From the NCBI GenBank assembly GCA_963667715.1, contig OY763926.1, positions 2,542,001 through 2,606,000 of the forward strand: DNA of 64,000 nt, read 5' to 3'. Under the pieces are notes generated by a model that was given only the letters and a program-made list of their open reading frames with translations, did no database searches and was not told the origin of the DNA. This DNA comes from JAFGDI01 sp963667715 (GTDB lineage: Bacteria; Planctomycetota; Phycisphaerae; Sedimentisphaerales; SM23-30). The position numbers and the translations under genes are program-made. Of the stretch, positions 27,781-36,628 are shown one piece after another (position 1 is the stretch's first letter; every line of letters starts with the position of its first letter).

Positions 27781-28271
27781 AATTCACCTTTCATAAAATA
27801 ATTCATACACAATTACAATTATGATGCATTGATATAACTATATTGATCCAATGACATCAGATTAACAAAAACGTGCAATAGATTGCAATTACCTATTTAT
27901 CCAAAGAAAATAAATCAAAATGTAATTCGCTGAAAATACGAAATCGAGTCATACAAGTCCAATAATAGCTATTTTCTATCAGAAATACACATTTTTTTCA
28001 TACTTACTGACAGAGTTGGTAAATATAAATATTAGATTGTTCTACAATACGCCCTGTTTTTCTAATTTCAGACTATTTCCATAAGAATCTTTACTATGGA
28101 TGTTTATATCTAAATATGCCGTAAATGCCCCACTTTTTTATATATTTTTCTTTTGGAATTTGACTTTTTGTATATGAGACTAATATTATCCCATATACTA
28201 ACTATAGCAAATGAACATATAAGCAATAAAAGCCCCTAAATAACAATAGTATTCAAGGTGATATATAATAA
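27781..28271. other. Divergent intergenic region, GH2/Rrf2
   Basis: A 491-base AT-rich gap. The Rrf2-proximal end holds a good promoter overlapped by an inverted repeat (28160-28200). In the remaining part I could not identify a small gene, RNA or repeat. Confidence 0.5.
28160..28200 (+). promoter_or_regulatory. Promoter and overlapping operator upstream of the Rrf2-type gene
   Basis: TTGACT (28160-28165), 18 bases, TATTAT (28184-28189) reads as a sigma70-type promoter. An inverted repeat, TTGTATATGAGA (28168-28179) with TCCCATATACTA (28189-28200), 10 of 12 positions matching and with a perfect GTATATG/CATATAC core, brackets the -10 box. A dimeric repressor bound here would block RNA polymerase. 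Autoregulation by the adjacent Rrf2 protein is the simplest reading. Confidence 0.55.
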
Positions 28272-28688
28272 GTGGATATTCTCAATAGAAATACAGACTA
28301 CGCTTTCAGGCTTGCGGCTAACCTTGCGGCAGAGTACGGAAATGCCCCAATATCAGGCAGAAAACTAGCGAAAGACAATTTTGTGCCGTACGAGCTAACC
28401 CGAAAGCTTCTGCAAATGCTGGCAAAAGCCGATCTGGTTATCAGTACCAAAGGCCCTAAAGGTGGCTACAACCTAAGCAGAACCCCTGATACTATATCAT
28501 TTATGGAGGTTATCGAAGCAATTCAAGGGAAATTATGTCTGAACAAATGCATTTTAAGCAGCTTTGCATGTCCGCTAAAAAACAAGTGTCCAGTGAGCAG
28601 CCATCTGGCGGAACTTCAAAAAGAAATTGATAAACATTTATCAGAAAAAACACTTAATGAAATACTAAACAATGATCAGGCAGGCTAA
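28272..28688 (+). CDS. Rrf2 family transcriptional regulator, NsrR/IscR-like
   Basis: A 138-residue Rrf2 protein with a GTG start (AAGGTG 11 bases before). A winged helix occupies about residues 5-80 (TDYAFRLAANLA, ISGRKLAKDNFVP, TKGPKGGYNLS). After the dimerisation helix comes a Cys cluster, C-x3-C-x6-C-x5-C (CLNKCILSSFACPLKNKCP), suited to an Fe-S cluster that senses NO, O2 or iron status. It lies 70 bases upstream of hcp in the same direction, an arrangement known for NO-responsive regulators. An inverted repeat overlaps its own promoter, suggesting autoregulation. The exact signal is inferred from the neighbour. Confidence 0.88.
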   Translation: MDILNRNTDYAFRLAANLAAEYGNAPISGRKLAKDNFVPYELTRKLLQMLAKADLVISTKGPKGGYNLSRTPDTISFMEVIEAIQGKLCLNKCILSSFACPLKNKCPVSSHLAELQKEIDKHLSEKTLNEILNNDQAG

Positions 28689-28758
28689 GCCTGATATTTT
28701 TAACTTATAACATAAACAGGAAATGGGTAAATTCTTTATTAAAAGGAAAGGCAGTAAT

Positions 28759-30411
28759 ATGTATTGTTATCAGTGTGAACAAACAGCTAAGGGACAGGGA
28801 TGTACAGTATCTGGAGTATGTGGTAAAACACCAGAAACTTCAGATTTACAGGATCTTCTCGTATATGTCGCTAAAGCAGTAGCCATGTACGGCCATCGTG
28901 CCAGAGTACTTGGCGCCTCAGATGCTAAAGTAGACAAATATCTTATCGAAGCATTATTTACAACAGTCACAAATGTCAATTTTGACCCGGCAAGAATTGA
29001 AAAGATCATTGCTTATGGGCAGGAAGTTATTGCCGATGCTAAAAAGCTATATGAATCTGTTTGTGCAAGCAAAGGTCAGACACCAGAGACTATATCAGAC
29101 CTGGACAATTGGCAGTTTCCTCAAACTCGCGATGAAATGGTAAAAGAATCTGCATCAATTGGTATAGCACGTAAACTTAGCGATCTGGGTGAGGATGTAA
29201 CCGGTCTTCAGGAGCTGATTACATACGGCCTGAAGGGTACAGCCGCATACGCAGATCACGCAATGGTGCTAAATGTAATGGAAGATGATGCACTTGCATT
29301 TTTCCATGAATCACTGAACTTCCTGACAACTGCTGAAGCCAAAGAACTTGGTAACCTTGTTCCTATGGCAATGAAAGTTGGTGAAGTAAATCTCAAGGTT
29401 ATGGAATTATTAGATAAGGCCAATACAGACACATACGGACACCCTGAACCTACCGTAGTTAAGGTATCTCCAGTTAAAGGCAAGGCTATACTTGTATCTG
29501 GTCATGACTTAAAAGACCTTGACCTGCTTTGTCAGCAGACAGAAGGCAAGGGAATTAATATTTATACACACGGCGAAATGCTGCCATGTCTGGCATATCC
29601 AAAACTTAAAAAATATAGTCATCTGGTCGGTAACTATGGTGGAGCATGGCAGGATCAGCAAAAGGAGTTTGCAGACTTCCCTGGACCAATTCTTATGACA
29701 ACTAACTGCATACAGAAACCAGCTGATAGCTATATTAAACGAATATTCACAACTGGCCTGGTCGCATGGCCGGATGTTGTACATATTGGCGAGAATAAAG
29801 ACTTCTCTCCTGTGATCGATGCTGCTTTGGCCGCTGATGGCTTTACTGAAGACGCACCAGAGAAAACTATAACTATCGGATTTGCTCGTAATGCGGTAAT
29901 GAGCGTAGCTGGTGCCGTTGTAGATGCAGTAAAAGCAGGACAGATCAAGCACTTCTTCCTTATCGGCGGTTGTGATGGCGCCAAACCAGGTAGAAACTAC
30001 TATACTGAGCTGGCAGAAGCAGTTCCAGATGATAGCGTCATACTTACTCTGGCTTGCGGAAAATATCGCTTTAACAAACTGGAATTTGGCGATATAGGCG
30101 GTATACCGCGTTTGTTAGATGTGGGTCAATGTAACGATGCATATTCTGCCATTCAGATAGCTGTAGCACTCGCTAATGCGTTTGGATGCGGTGTTAACGA
30201 TCTGCCACTAAGTATAGTATTAAGCTGGTACGAGCAGAAAGCGGTATGTATTCTGCTGACTCTGCTTCATTTAGGTATTAAAAATATGCGTATTGGTCCA
30301 TCATTACCAGCGTTTGTCACACCTGCGGTGCTTAATGTACTGGTAGAAAACTTTGGAATTATGCCAACTGGCGACGCTAAAGCAGACCTTGACGCTATGT
30401 TGGCCGGATAA
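28759..30411 (+). CDS. hcp: Hybrid cluster protein (class I hydroxylamine reductase)
   Basis: The frame opens at 28723, but the ATG at 28759 follows AAAGGAAAGG and gives MYCYQCEQTAKGQGC, the standard start, and 550 residues, the usual length. The N-terminal Cys pattern is C-x2-C-x8-C-x5-C, the class I arrangement of strict anaerobes, holding a [4Fe-4S] cluster. The later hybrid-cluster ligands fall in the conserved GGCDGAKPGRNYYT, LACGKYRFN and DVGQCNDAYSA segments. Hcp reduces hydroxylamine in vitro and NO in vivo, and participates in protein S-nitrosylation. Control by the upstream Rrf2 protein is likely. A strong terminator follows. Confidence 0.96.
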   Translation: MYCYQCEQTAKGQGCTVSGVCGKTPETSDLQDLLVYVAKAVAMYGHRARVLGASDAKVDKYLIEALFTTVTNVNFDPARIEKIIAYGQEVIADAKKLYESVCASKGQTPETISDLDNWQFPQTRDEMVKESASIGIARKLSDLGEDVTGLQELITYGLKGTAAYADHAMVLNVMEDDALAFFHESLNFLTTAEAKELGNLVPMAMKVGEVNLKVMELLDKANTDTYGHPEPTVVKVSPVKGKAILVSGHDLKDLDLLCQQTEGKGINIYTHGEMLPCLAYPKLKKYSHLVGNYGGAWQDQQKEFADFPGPILMTTNCIQKPADSYIKRIFTTGLVAWPDVVHIGENKDFSPVIDAALAADGFTEDAPEKTITIGFARNAVMSVAGAVVDAVKAGQIKHFFLIGGCDGAKPGRNYYTELAEAVPDDSVILTLACGKYRFNKLEFGDIGGIPRLLDVGQCNDAYSAIQIAVALANAFGCGVNDLPLSIVLSWYEQKAVCILLTLLHLGIKNMRIGPSLPAFVTPAVLNVLVENFGIMPTGDAKADLDAMLAG

Positions 30412-30458
30412 TCATAGCAACATTCAGCAGAACTTCATAAACAACTGCTAAGCATATA

Positions 30459-30494
30459 AAAAACCTGACAGTAATGATCGACTGTCAGGTTTTT
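30459..30494. terminator. Bidirectional terminator after hcp
   Basis: A 14-bp stem (30459-30472 with 30481-30494; core CCTGACAGT/ACTGTCAGG), 8-base loop, A-run before and T-run after. It serves hcp and the convergent YkgJ-like gene. Confidence 0.92.
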
Positions 30495-30507
30495 TTGATT
30501 TATATGA

Positions 30508-31041
30508 TCATTTTACAAGATCAGCCAGTGGAAGTCTTGTAAGAGCCGTAATCTCTTCACTTTCAAAAGCAGCTATAAAACGCTGATTGATCTCATACAG
30601 TTCTTCGTTCATCTCATCAATATTGAGAATATTATCAGGAGTAAACTCTACTGCTTCGCCCTGCTGGCCGGTAAAATTCTTTGGGCAGAAATCAACCGCA
30701 TAGCTGGGAGGGTCAAGTTCATCTGCAAGGAATACTATCGGTACTCCGTGAGTTCTACAGATAAGCGGACGCGAAGCATACAAGACGCACAAGTCACCTT
30801 TTAAGTAACCACAAGATGTATTTGCGTCAAAGGTAAGCTCTGCAAGCTTATCTGAGAGTTCATGCTTTATAGCATAATATTCAACAGGGAAAACAGATAA
30901 ATTCACACAACAATCAGAACATTTAGCACAACATGTAATATGACTACCATGAATATCGAGCAAATATTGAACCTGCTGGCCAACCCTGGCCTTCAAGGCA
31001 AAATAAGATTCAATTGCCGAGGTAAATAATTCATTATTCAT
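30508..31041 (-). CDS. YkgJ-like cysteine-cluster protein
   Basis: A 177-residue protein with the Cys pattern of the YkgJ/zinc- or iron-chelating family: CCAKCSDCC (about 36-44), then CGYLKGDLCVLYASRPLICRTHG (about 78-100). The first cluster and the later Cys/RP-x2-C/H-G residues would bind a metal or Fe-S cluster. The molecular role of the family is poorly known. It follows pgl by 29 bases, so the two are probably co-transcribed, though no functional link is evident. Confidence 0.82.
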   Translation of the reverse strand: MNNELFTSAIESYFALKARVGQQVQYLLDIHGSHITCCAKCSDCCVNLSVFPVEYYAIKHELSDKLAELTFDANTSCGYLKGDLCVLYASRPLICRTHGVPIVFLADELDPPSYAVDFCPKNFTGQQGEAVEFTPDNILNIDEMNEELYEINQRFIAAFESEEITALTRLPLADLVK

Positions 31042-31070
31042 ATAATAACTTTACTTTCACAAACTATGGC

Positions 31071-31775
31071 TTAAATATTATTCTGATCAGTCAATAAATA
31101 GCTGCAAGGGACACTTTTAATGATCTTTGCGGGACAATCAACCTCATCATAAACTTCATCGTCAAGAGCCGTAAGGGCCTGTCGTTTACTTTCACCAGTA
31201 GCCATTAACAAAGCATACTTGCTATTTTTTATCAGATATTTACTTGCCGATATGCGTCGTGCGGGAGGTTTTGGAGATTCTTCTACCAAAATGTAGCCTT
31301 TTGACACTGAATCTCTTATAGAATCATGATAAGGGAACAAACTAGCTATATGGCCATCCTCACCAATACTAAGAAGAACTATATCGAAAGCACCGCCAAA
31401 TTCATTTAGCTGGTCATTATAATCAGATATAGCACCATCAATATCAGCCCCAATAACAAAAGGATGAATATTTGTCTCTGATATCTTACCAGAATCTATC
31501 ATATCACCCCAAAAAGTATCCTTTGCCAGCTTATAATTACTATCTGGGCTATCTAATGGCACCCATCTCTCATCAGCCATAAAAAAATGAACTCTTGACC
31601 AAGGGATATTCTTATTAAGAAGGTGAGTAAAAACACCAGAGACACTTCTACCGCCGCAAATTGCCAAAATAGCACTATCTTTTGTAGCCAGTACAGAACT
31701 AAGACAAGAAGCGATCAATGCAGCAGAGTTTTTCTGCACATTTTCTACATCACAGAATCGTAGTATTTCAAGCAT
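31071..31775 (-). CDS. pgl: 6-phosphogluconolactonase
   Basis: A 234-residue DevB-type enzyme of normal length. It carries CGGRSVSGVFTHL (about 40-52), HFFMADERWVPLDSPDSNY (about 64-82) and LLSIGEDGHIASLFP (about 134-148), the conserved nagB-fold motifs. It hydrolyses 6-phosphogluconolactone in the oxidative pentose phosphate pathway. No zwf or gnd is nearby; it is followed by the YkgJ-like gene and preceded by tRNA-Leu on the same strand. Confidence 0.93.
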   Translation of the reverse strand: MLEILRFCDVENVQKNSAALIASCLSSVLATKDSAILAICGGRSVSGVFTHLLNKNIPWSRVHFFMADERWVPLDSPDSNYKLAKDTFWGDMIDSGKISETNIHPFVIGADIDGAISDYNDQLNEFGGAFDIVLLSIGEDGHIASLFPYHDSIRDSVSKGYILVEESPKPPARRISASKYLIKNSKYALLMATGESKRQALTALDDEVYDEVDCPAKIIKSVPCSYLLTDQNNI

Positions 31776-31827
31776 AACAGATCAAACCCCAAGAAAACTG
31801 TTCCGTATGATAAAAGAGAAGGAAAAA

Positions 31828-31911
31828 TGCCGAAGGTGGGAATCGAACCCACACTCCTGGGAAGGAAAGGGATTTTGAATCCCTCGCGTCTGCCAGTTCC
31901 GCCACTTCGGC
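31828..31911 (-). tRNA. tRNA-Leu, anticodon CAA
   Basis: An 84-nt class II tRNA. The acceptor stem GCCGAAG pairs with CTTCGGC, followed by discriminator A. The D-arm region has GGCGGAACTGGCAGACGC, the anticodon stem AGGGA/TCCCT encloses loop TTCAAAA (anticodon CAA, reading UUG), a long variable arm follows, and the T-arm is GTGGG TTCGATT CCCAC. CCA is not encoded. TTTTTCC directly downstream may act in termination. Confidence 0.97.
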
Positions 31912-32075
31912 AAGTGCTTTAATAACAAAGCTTTACATTGTCACAACTAAAAATATCCCAATCACAGGAATATTATTACGGTATAAAGTTATTACTGCAA
32001 CACGTAAATTATTAACAGAAGAGAAAGTATATAAATATACTGCTAATACGTCAATAAAATATTTCTTTTTTTACA

Positions 32076-32090
32076 ATTGTTATTAACAAT
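32076..32090. promoter_or_regulatory. 15-bp perfect palindrome upstream of metY
   Basis: ATTGTTA-T-TAACAAT (32076-32090) is a perfect inverted repeat 128 bases before the metY start. It could be a regulator site, but AT-rich palindromes of this size also arise by chance. A TATAAT at 32180-32185 lies closer to metY; its -35 region is weak. Confidence 0.3.
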
Positions 32091-32217
32091 GAAGTTTTAG
32101 GAACTTGATTTACCCGCTTTATGTTGTTAGAATCCGACATGAAAAGAATAACAAAAAACAACACTTTTATACCTTGTTGTATAATAATTGGAAATGAAAG
32201 ATAATGAGGATTTTATT

Positions 32218-33510
32218 ATGAGTTTTAAGCCTGAAACAATCGCAATCCATGGAGGATACCGCCCTGACGGCGTCAACTCTCGCGCTTGTGCTGTCCCGAT
32301 CGTTCAGTCGGCTAGTTTTGTGTTTAAAGATACAGAACATGCAGCGAATCTTTTCGACCTGAAAGAATTCGGCGATATTTATACCAGATTGACCAATCCA
32401 ACAGTTGCCGCCTGGGAACAACGTATGGCAGAACTTGAAGGTGGTACTGCCGCTGTTGGTACAGCCAGCGGAATGTCAGCTATTTTCCTCACTATTATGA
32501 CCATTGCCAAAGCTGGCGACCATATTATATCATCAGCTTCGCTTTACGGCGGTACTGACACACTGTTCCGCTACACTCTGCCAGATATCGGTATTACCAG
32601 CGATTTTGTTAAAGACGCAGATCCGGCAAAGATCAAAGCCGCAATAAAGGCTAATACCAAAGCTATTTACATTGAATCTATTGCCAACCCTGCCTGTACA
32701 GTGCCGGATTTTGAGGCTATAGCCCAAGTAGCGCACGAAGCAGGTATTCCACTTATCGTTGACAATACCTTTGCCCCTATAATATGCCGTCCGAAAGACT
32801 ATGGAGCTGATATTGTTATCCATTCATGTACCAAATGGGTTGGCGGTCACGGTACAACCCTTGGTGGCGTAGCAATTGACTGCGGTACATTTGACTGGTC
32901 GACAAGTGGTAAGTTCCCAATGTTCACCACACCTGACCCAAGCTATCACGGCGTGGTATACTGGGATGTTTTTGGTAATCTGGGCGGTGTAAATATAGCA
33001 TTTGCTATCCGGGCCAGAACCCAGGGACTTAGGAACTGGGGACCATGTGCGTCACCATTTAGTGCATTCCAACTGCTGGTTGGCCTTGATTCGCTTGCTC
33101 TTAGAATCGAACGCCACTGCTCAAATACAGCAAAACTAGCAGAGTACCTGAGTAAAAACGACAAGGTAGAATGGGTTGAATACGCAGGACTGGAAACAAA
33201 CGCAGCCTTTTCTAATGCTCAGAAGTATCTTAAGGGTGGTTTTGGCGGCGTTCTTGCTTTTGGTATCAAAGGCGGAGTTAAGGCTGGCGAAAAGTTCATT
33301 AATTCGGTGAAGCTGGCATATCACCTGGCAAATGTCGGCGATTCCAAAACACTGGTTATTCATCCTGCCAGCACTACCCATCGCCAGATGGAGGCAGAAG
33401 ACCTGCTCGCAAGCGGTATCAGACCGGAATCGATCCGAGTTTCAGTAGGTGTTGAGCATATCGATGATATAATTGCTGATATTCAGCAGGCCCTTGACGC
33501 AGCTGTATAA
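32218..33510 (+). CDS. metY: O-acetylhomoserine sulfhydrylase (MetY type)
   Basis: A PLP enzyme of the Cys/Met metabolism family. The start at 32218 is chosen over 32188 because GAGGAT lies 8-9 bases upstream and the protein begins MSFKPETIAIHGGYRPD, giving 430 residues as usual for MetY. Motifs include SASLYGGT, VDNTFAPIICRPKDYGADIVIHSCTKW with the Schiff-base Lys (near 211) and VIHPASTTHRQ. It converts O-acetylhomoserine and sulfide to homocysteine. Direct sulfhydrylation fits a sulfide-rich anoxic habitat. I did not recognise a SAM riboswitch in the leader. Confidence 0.95.
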   Translation: MSFKPETIAIHGGYRPDGVNSRACAVPIVQSASFVFKDTEHAANLFDLKEFGDIYTRLTNPTVAAWEQRMAELEGGTAAVGTASGMSAIFLTIMTIAKAGDHIISSASLYGGTDTLFRYTLPDIGITSDFVKDADPAKIKAAIKANTKAIYIESIANPACTVPDFEAIAQVAHEAGIPLIVDNTFAPIICRPKDYGADIVIHSCTKWVGGHGTTLGGVAIDCGTFDWSTSGKFPMFTTPDPSYHGVVYWDVFGNLGGVNIAFAIRARTQGLRNWGPCASPFSAFQLLVGLDSLALRIERHCSNTAKLAEYLSKNDKVEWVEYAGLETNAAFSNAQKYLKGGFGGVLAFGIKGGVKAGEKFINSVKLAYHLANVGDSKTLVIHPASTTHRQMEAEDLLASGIRPESIRVSVGVEHIDDIIADIQQALDAAV

Positions 33511-33529
33511 TATAGCAACTACAAAAGTT

Positions 33530-33569
33530 AAAAGCGGTATCTGTACTACAATATACAGATACCGCTTTT
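33530..33569. terminator. Bidirectional terminator between metY and the sensor kinase
   Basis: Bases 33530-33545 pair perfectly with 33554-33569 (core GCGGTATCTGTA), loop of 8 bases, A-run and T-run on the two sides. It ends metY on the plus strand and the long minus-strand run that finishes with the histidine kinase. Confidence 0.93.
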
Positions 33570-33594
33570 GCCGTTTAAGAACTCGATGTTTAAG

Positions 33595-35685
33595 TTAATT
33601 GCATACCGGAAAACTAACGGTTGCAATCGTACCTTTATCAACAACACTCTCTAAGTCAATTCTTCCGTTATGTTTTTCTACTATACGCTTAACTATGTCC
33701 ATACCTAAGCCAGTGCCTTCACCTGGTTTTTTCGTAGTAAATAATGGTTCAAATACTCTTTCTAAAACACTTGGCGACATTCCACAACCACTATCTTTGA
33801 TCTTAACCACTACCTCATCGCCATCGTTATAAATATCAATAATTAGATGCCCCTTATCATCCATAGCCTGAAGTGAATTCTGGATAAGATTTGTCCACAC
33901 CTGATTAAATTCATCAGAGTTACCCAGTACCTTAAGTGATGTATTATAATTCTTCTCCAGCTTCACACCATGTTTGATCTTATTATGAAATAACAACAAT
34001 ACAGTATCAAGCCCCTCACGAATATCAAGCGGCCCCTGCTGGAACTCACCAGTCTGAGATGCCGTATTGTACATATAGCTTTTAAGAGCCCTAACGGTCC
34101 TTGACGCTTTGCCAACAGCAAGCTCTATCATACTACAACTGCGGAGCATATCTGCTATACGAGTAATCCCTTTTAAGATTTCATATGAATTATTATCTTT
34201 CAGAAATTCGATATAATCCTGCCAGTCGCCATGAACACCTAGATCAACTAGAATAGCAGCCTTATCTTTTGCATCCGATACCATGTTTTTTATAAGATTA
34301 TCTGCCAGAAAAGCTTTTGCGATCCTTTCTTCGCGAGTACTGAACTGATCGCTGAACGATGTTGATGAAATAACATGATTAAAAGTATTTTTAACAATCT
34401 CACCATATGGGCCGGTAAACCAGGTATGAATCTTATCGATATCATTCATAATTGATATGATATTGATATTTATGACACCACAAGACGAGCTGATAGCACT
34501 CAGAGGAGAATTGATCTCATGTGCGATACCGGCAACAAGATTGCCTAACACTGCCATTTTTTCAGAGAGTATAAGCTGACCCTGTGCCCGCTTGAGCTCT
34601 GCTAATGAATATTCAAGCTCATCATTTTTCTGCTTTAACAGTTCGGTACGTTCATCAACCTTACGCTCAAGATTTACTGAGTACGATTTCATTTCATTAT
34701 GCGCAGAAGTAAGCTCCTGCTCTTTTGCCAGCAAAGCATTAGTCCTGGCATTAACCTGATACTTTAATACCAAAATAAATATCAGCGAAACAATACCTAA
34801 AAAGACAAAAGAAGCCAAAACATAAATCAGGTATTCAGAAATATCATATTCTGGTTGGCGAACTTTAGCCAACCCATGCTCTATATACAGTTTATTATAT
34901 ACAGAACCGCCGTCGGCTTTATACAGTTCCATTCTCTGGTCAAATGCCTCACGCAGCTGTACATTTTCACCTTTGGCAAATGCAATGTTCAGATCTGTTG
35001 GATTAAAGTACATTCCTGAGCTGACCAGGCCGTGCTTATGCAGCTTTTCGCGAAATAATAGCCTTGGACCTGTTGCAGCAAATATTTTACCTTTTTCAAG
35101 AGCATCATATAATTCATCGTGACCTTTATAGTACATTAAAGAATAATTTACATCAAAACGTTTAATATACTTTTGGAACCCCAGTCCATTATTATCATCT
35201 CGAACCATACCTATTTTTTTGCCACTCAAAGCCGAGATGTTAAAATCTTTTTTATCTTCTTTCCGAATATACAGTTCACTCCACATAGTATATAGAGTAT
35301 TTGAGAGGAAATCTAGATACTCTACCCTTTCCTCTGTTATCTGTGTACCCGGCAAAATATCTATTTCTTTATTTTTCAGCTTATCAAGTAATTCAGGCCA
35401 ACTCCCGTCAACCCATTCCAGCTTAACTCCTTCATCCTTAGCCAGATTTGCTAATATCTCAGCGGGGAACCCGTCGGGGGAGCCGTCTACATTTCTGAAA
35501 ATAAAACCAGGAACATCAGGCAATCCAGCCTTATATACATTATCTCTGAAGCTGATATTATGACCATAGACGGTAAGGCTAAAAGACTGCAATAGTATAA
35601 AAACAAGCAATGCGACTATAACAGAGTTTGAAAAACTTATATGATCATATTTACAATTTGTATCCGACTCTTCCCCAAAAATCAT
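33595..35685 (-). CDS. Membrane sensor histidine kinase with periplasmic solute-binding domain
   Basis: A 696-residue kinase. A first membrane segment lies at about 20-40. A family 3 solute-binding-like periplasmic domain (about 45-265) follows, with GFPAEILANLAKDEG and KEIDILPGTQ. A second membrane helix is at about 284-309, a coiled coil at 315-370, and the phosphoacceptor box GIAHEINSPLSA has His near 389. The C-terminal ATPase domain has an N-box (NLIQNSLQAM), a G1 box (DSGCGMS) and FEPLFTTKKPGEGTGLGM. The H-box to N-box distance is longer than usual by about 100 residues. No response regulator is adjacent. It follows a metal transporter gene by 23 bases, hinting at a metal or small-solute signal. 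Confidence 0.92.
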   Translation of the reverse strand: MIFGEESDTNCKYDHISFSNSVIVALLVFILLQSFSLTVYGHNISFRDNVYKAGLPDVPGFIFRNVDGSPDGFPAEILANLAKDEGVKLEWVDGSWPELLDKLKNKEIDILPGTQITEERVEYLDFLSNTLYTMWSELYIRKEDKKDFNISALSGKKIGMVRDDNNGLGFQKYIKRFDVNYSLMYYKGHDELYDALEKGKIFAATGPRLLFREKLHKHGLVSSGMYFNPTDLNIAFAKGENVQLREAFDQRMELYKADGGSVYNKLYIEHGLAKVRQPEYDISEYLIYVLASFVFLGIVSLIFILVLKYQVNARTNALLAKEQELTSAHNEMKSYSVNLERKVDERTELLKQKNDELEYSLAELKRAQGQLILSEKMAVLGNLVAGIAHEINSPLSAISSSCGVININIISIMNDIDKIHTWFTGPYGEIVKNTFNHVISSTSFSDQFSTREERIAKAFLADNLIKNMVSDAKDKAAILVDLGVHGDWQDYIEFLKDNNSYEILKGITRIADMLRSCSMIELAVGKASRTVRALKSYMYNTASQTGEFQQGPLDIREGLDTVLLLFHNKIKHGVKLEKNYNTSLKVLGNSDEFNQVWTNLIQNSLQAMDDKGHLIIDIYNDGDEVVVKIKDSGCGMSPSVLERVFEPLFTTKKPGEGTGLGMDIVKRIVEKHNGRIDLESVVDKGTIATVSFPVCN

Positions 35686-35708
35686 TATCTTGATCCACCA
35701 CTTTTATA

Positions 35709-36587
35709 TCAATTAGGCTCTATGTGAACAACCACATCAACAGCCTGAGGTACATCTTTTTCTATCCGTGCCTCAACAGCTTCCGCTATATCATGGCCCT
35801 GCCTGACCGTCAGGCTCCCATTAACAACAACATGCATATCAACCGCTATAGATGAACTGCCAATATAACGAGTACGAAGTTTATGAACTTCAATAACTCC
35901 TTCAGTTGTAGCAGTTATCATTTTTAATTTTGCCATTATTACTGACGATGCTCCGGCATCTATCAATAAGTTAAACGCCGGCCTGCCGATCCGATAGGCT
36001 GCAATAACAATAAAGATCGATACTACCACAGAACCTATATGGTCTAAAAAAGCCCAATTAGGCCAAAAATATGCAATTACTGACGTTATCATAACTGGTA
36101 TAGAACTAAGACCATCACTACGATGATGCCATGCATTAGCAGCCAGGACCTGACTATGCAGATCTCTGGCATACTTCATTGTCCAGCGGTATAATAACTC
36201 TTTTACTACAATTGACACAAATGCAGCAATACCAGCTATTAAACCAATTATATTATCGTGATCTTTTTTAAGCTCGGACAACGAGCTGTACATCATTCCA
36301 ATAGCAACAGCAAATAACGATATAGCTATCACAAGTGCTAATACGATCTCTAATCGCTTATGACCATGTGGGTGTTCACTATCAGGAGGCTTATCCCAAT
36401 ATCGGGCACCCCATAAAACCGCAACGTCAGTAAAACTATCTGAAAAACTATGTACTGAGTCTGCAACAACGGCCTGACTATGCCCCAGGACACCGGCGAT
36501 AAATTTAAGAACTGACAAAATGAGATTTATACCCAGGCTTGCCCAAGTCAAATTCGCTATTCTTGTTGTCCTGTTCGCGTCTTGCAT
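35709..36587 (-). CDS. Cation diffusion facilitator (CDF) transporter
   Basis: A 292-residue CDF protein. Six membrane helices occupy about residues 12-205. The metal-site motifs are ADSVHSFSDSFTD in helix 2 and WHHRSDGLSS in helix 5, and the His-rich EHPHGHKRLE loop is typical. A C-terminal cytoplasmic ferredoxin-like domain follows (about 210-292). It exports Zn2+, Fe2+ or related divalent ions using the proton gradient. It is 41 bases after a PQQ-propeller gene and 23 bases before the sensor kinase. Confidence 0.92.
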   Translation of the reverse strand: MQDANRTTRIANLTWASLGINLILSVLKFIAGVLGHSQAVVADSVHSFSDSFTDVAVLWGARYWDKPPDSEHPHGHKRLEIVLALVIAISLFAVAIGMMYSSLSELKKDHDNIIGLIAGIAAFVSIVVKELLYRWTMKYARDLHSQVLAANAWHHRSDGLSSIPVMITSVIAYFWPNWAFLDHIGSVVVSIFIVIAAYRIGRPAFNLLIDAGASSVIMAKLKMITATTEGVIEVHKLRTRYIGSSSIAVDMHVVVNGSLTVRQGHDIAEAVEARIEKDVPQAVDVVVHIEPN

Positions 36588-36628
36588 AAAGTACAGATTA
36601 GGGAAAAAGAAACAGTTTCAAACTTTTA

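Noticed and set aside
31912..32217. SAM riboswitch in the metY leader
   Set aside because: I could not recognise the conserved core helices or purine-rich internal loops by eye; a covariance search would decide.
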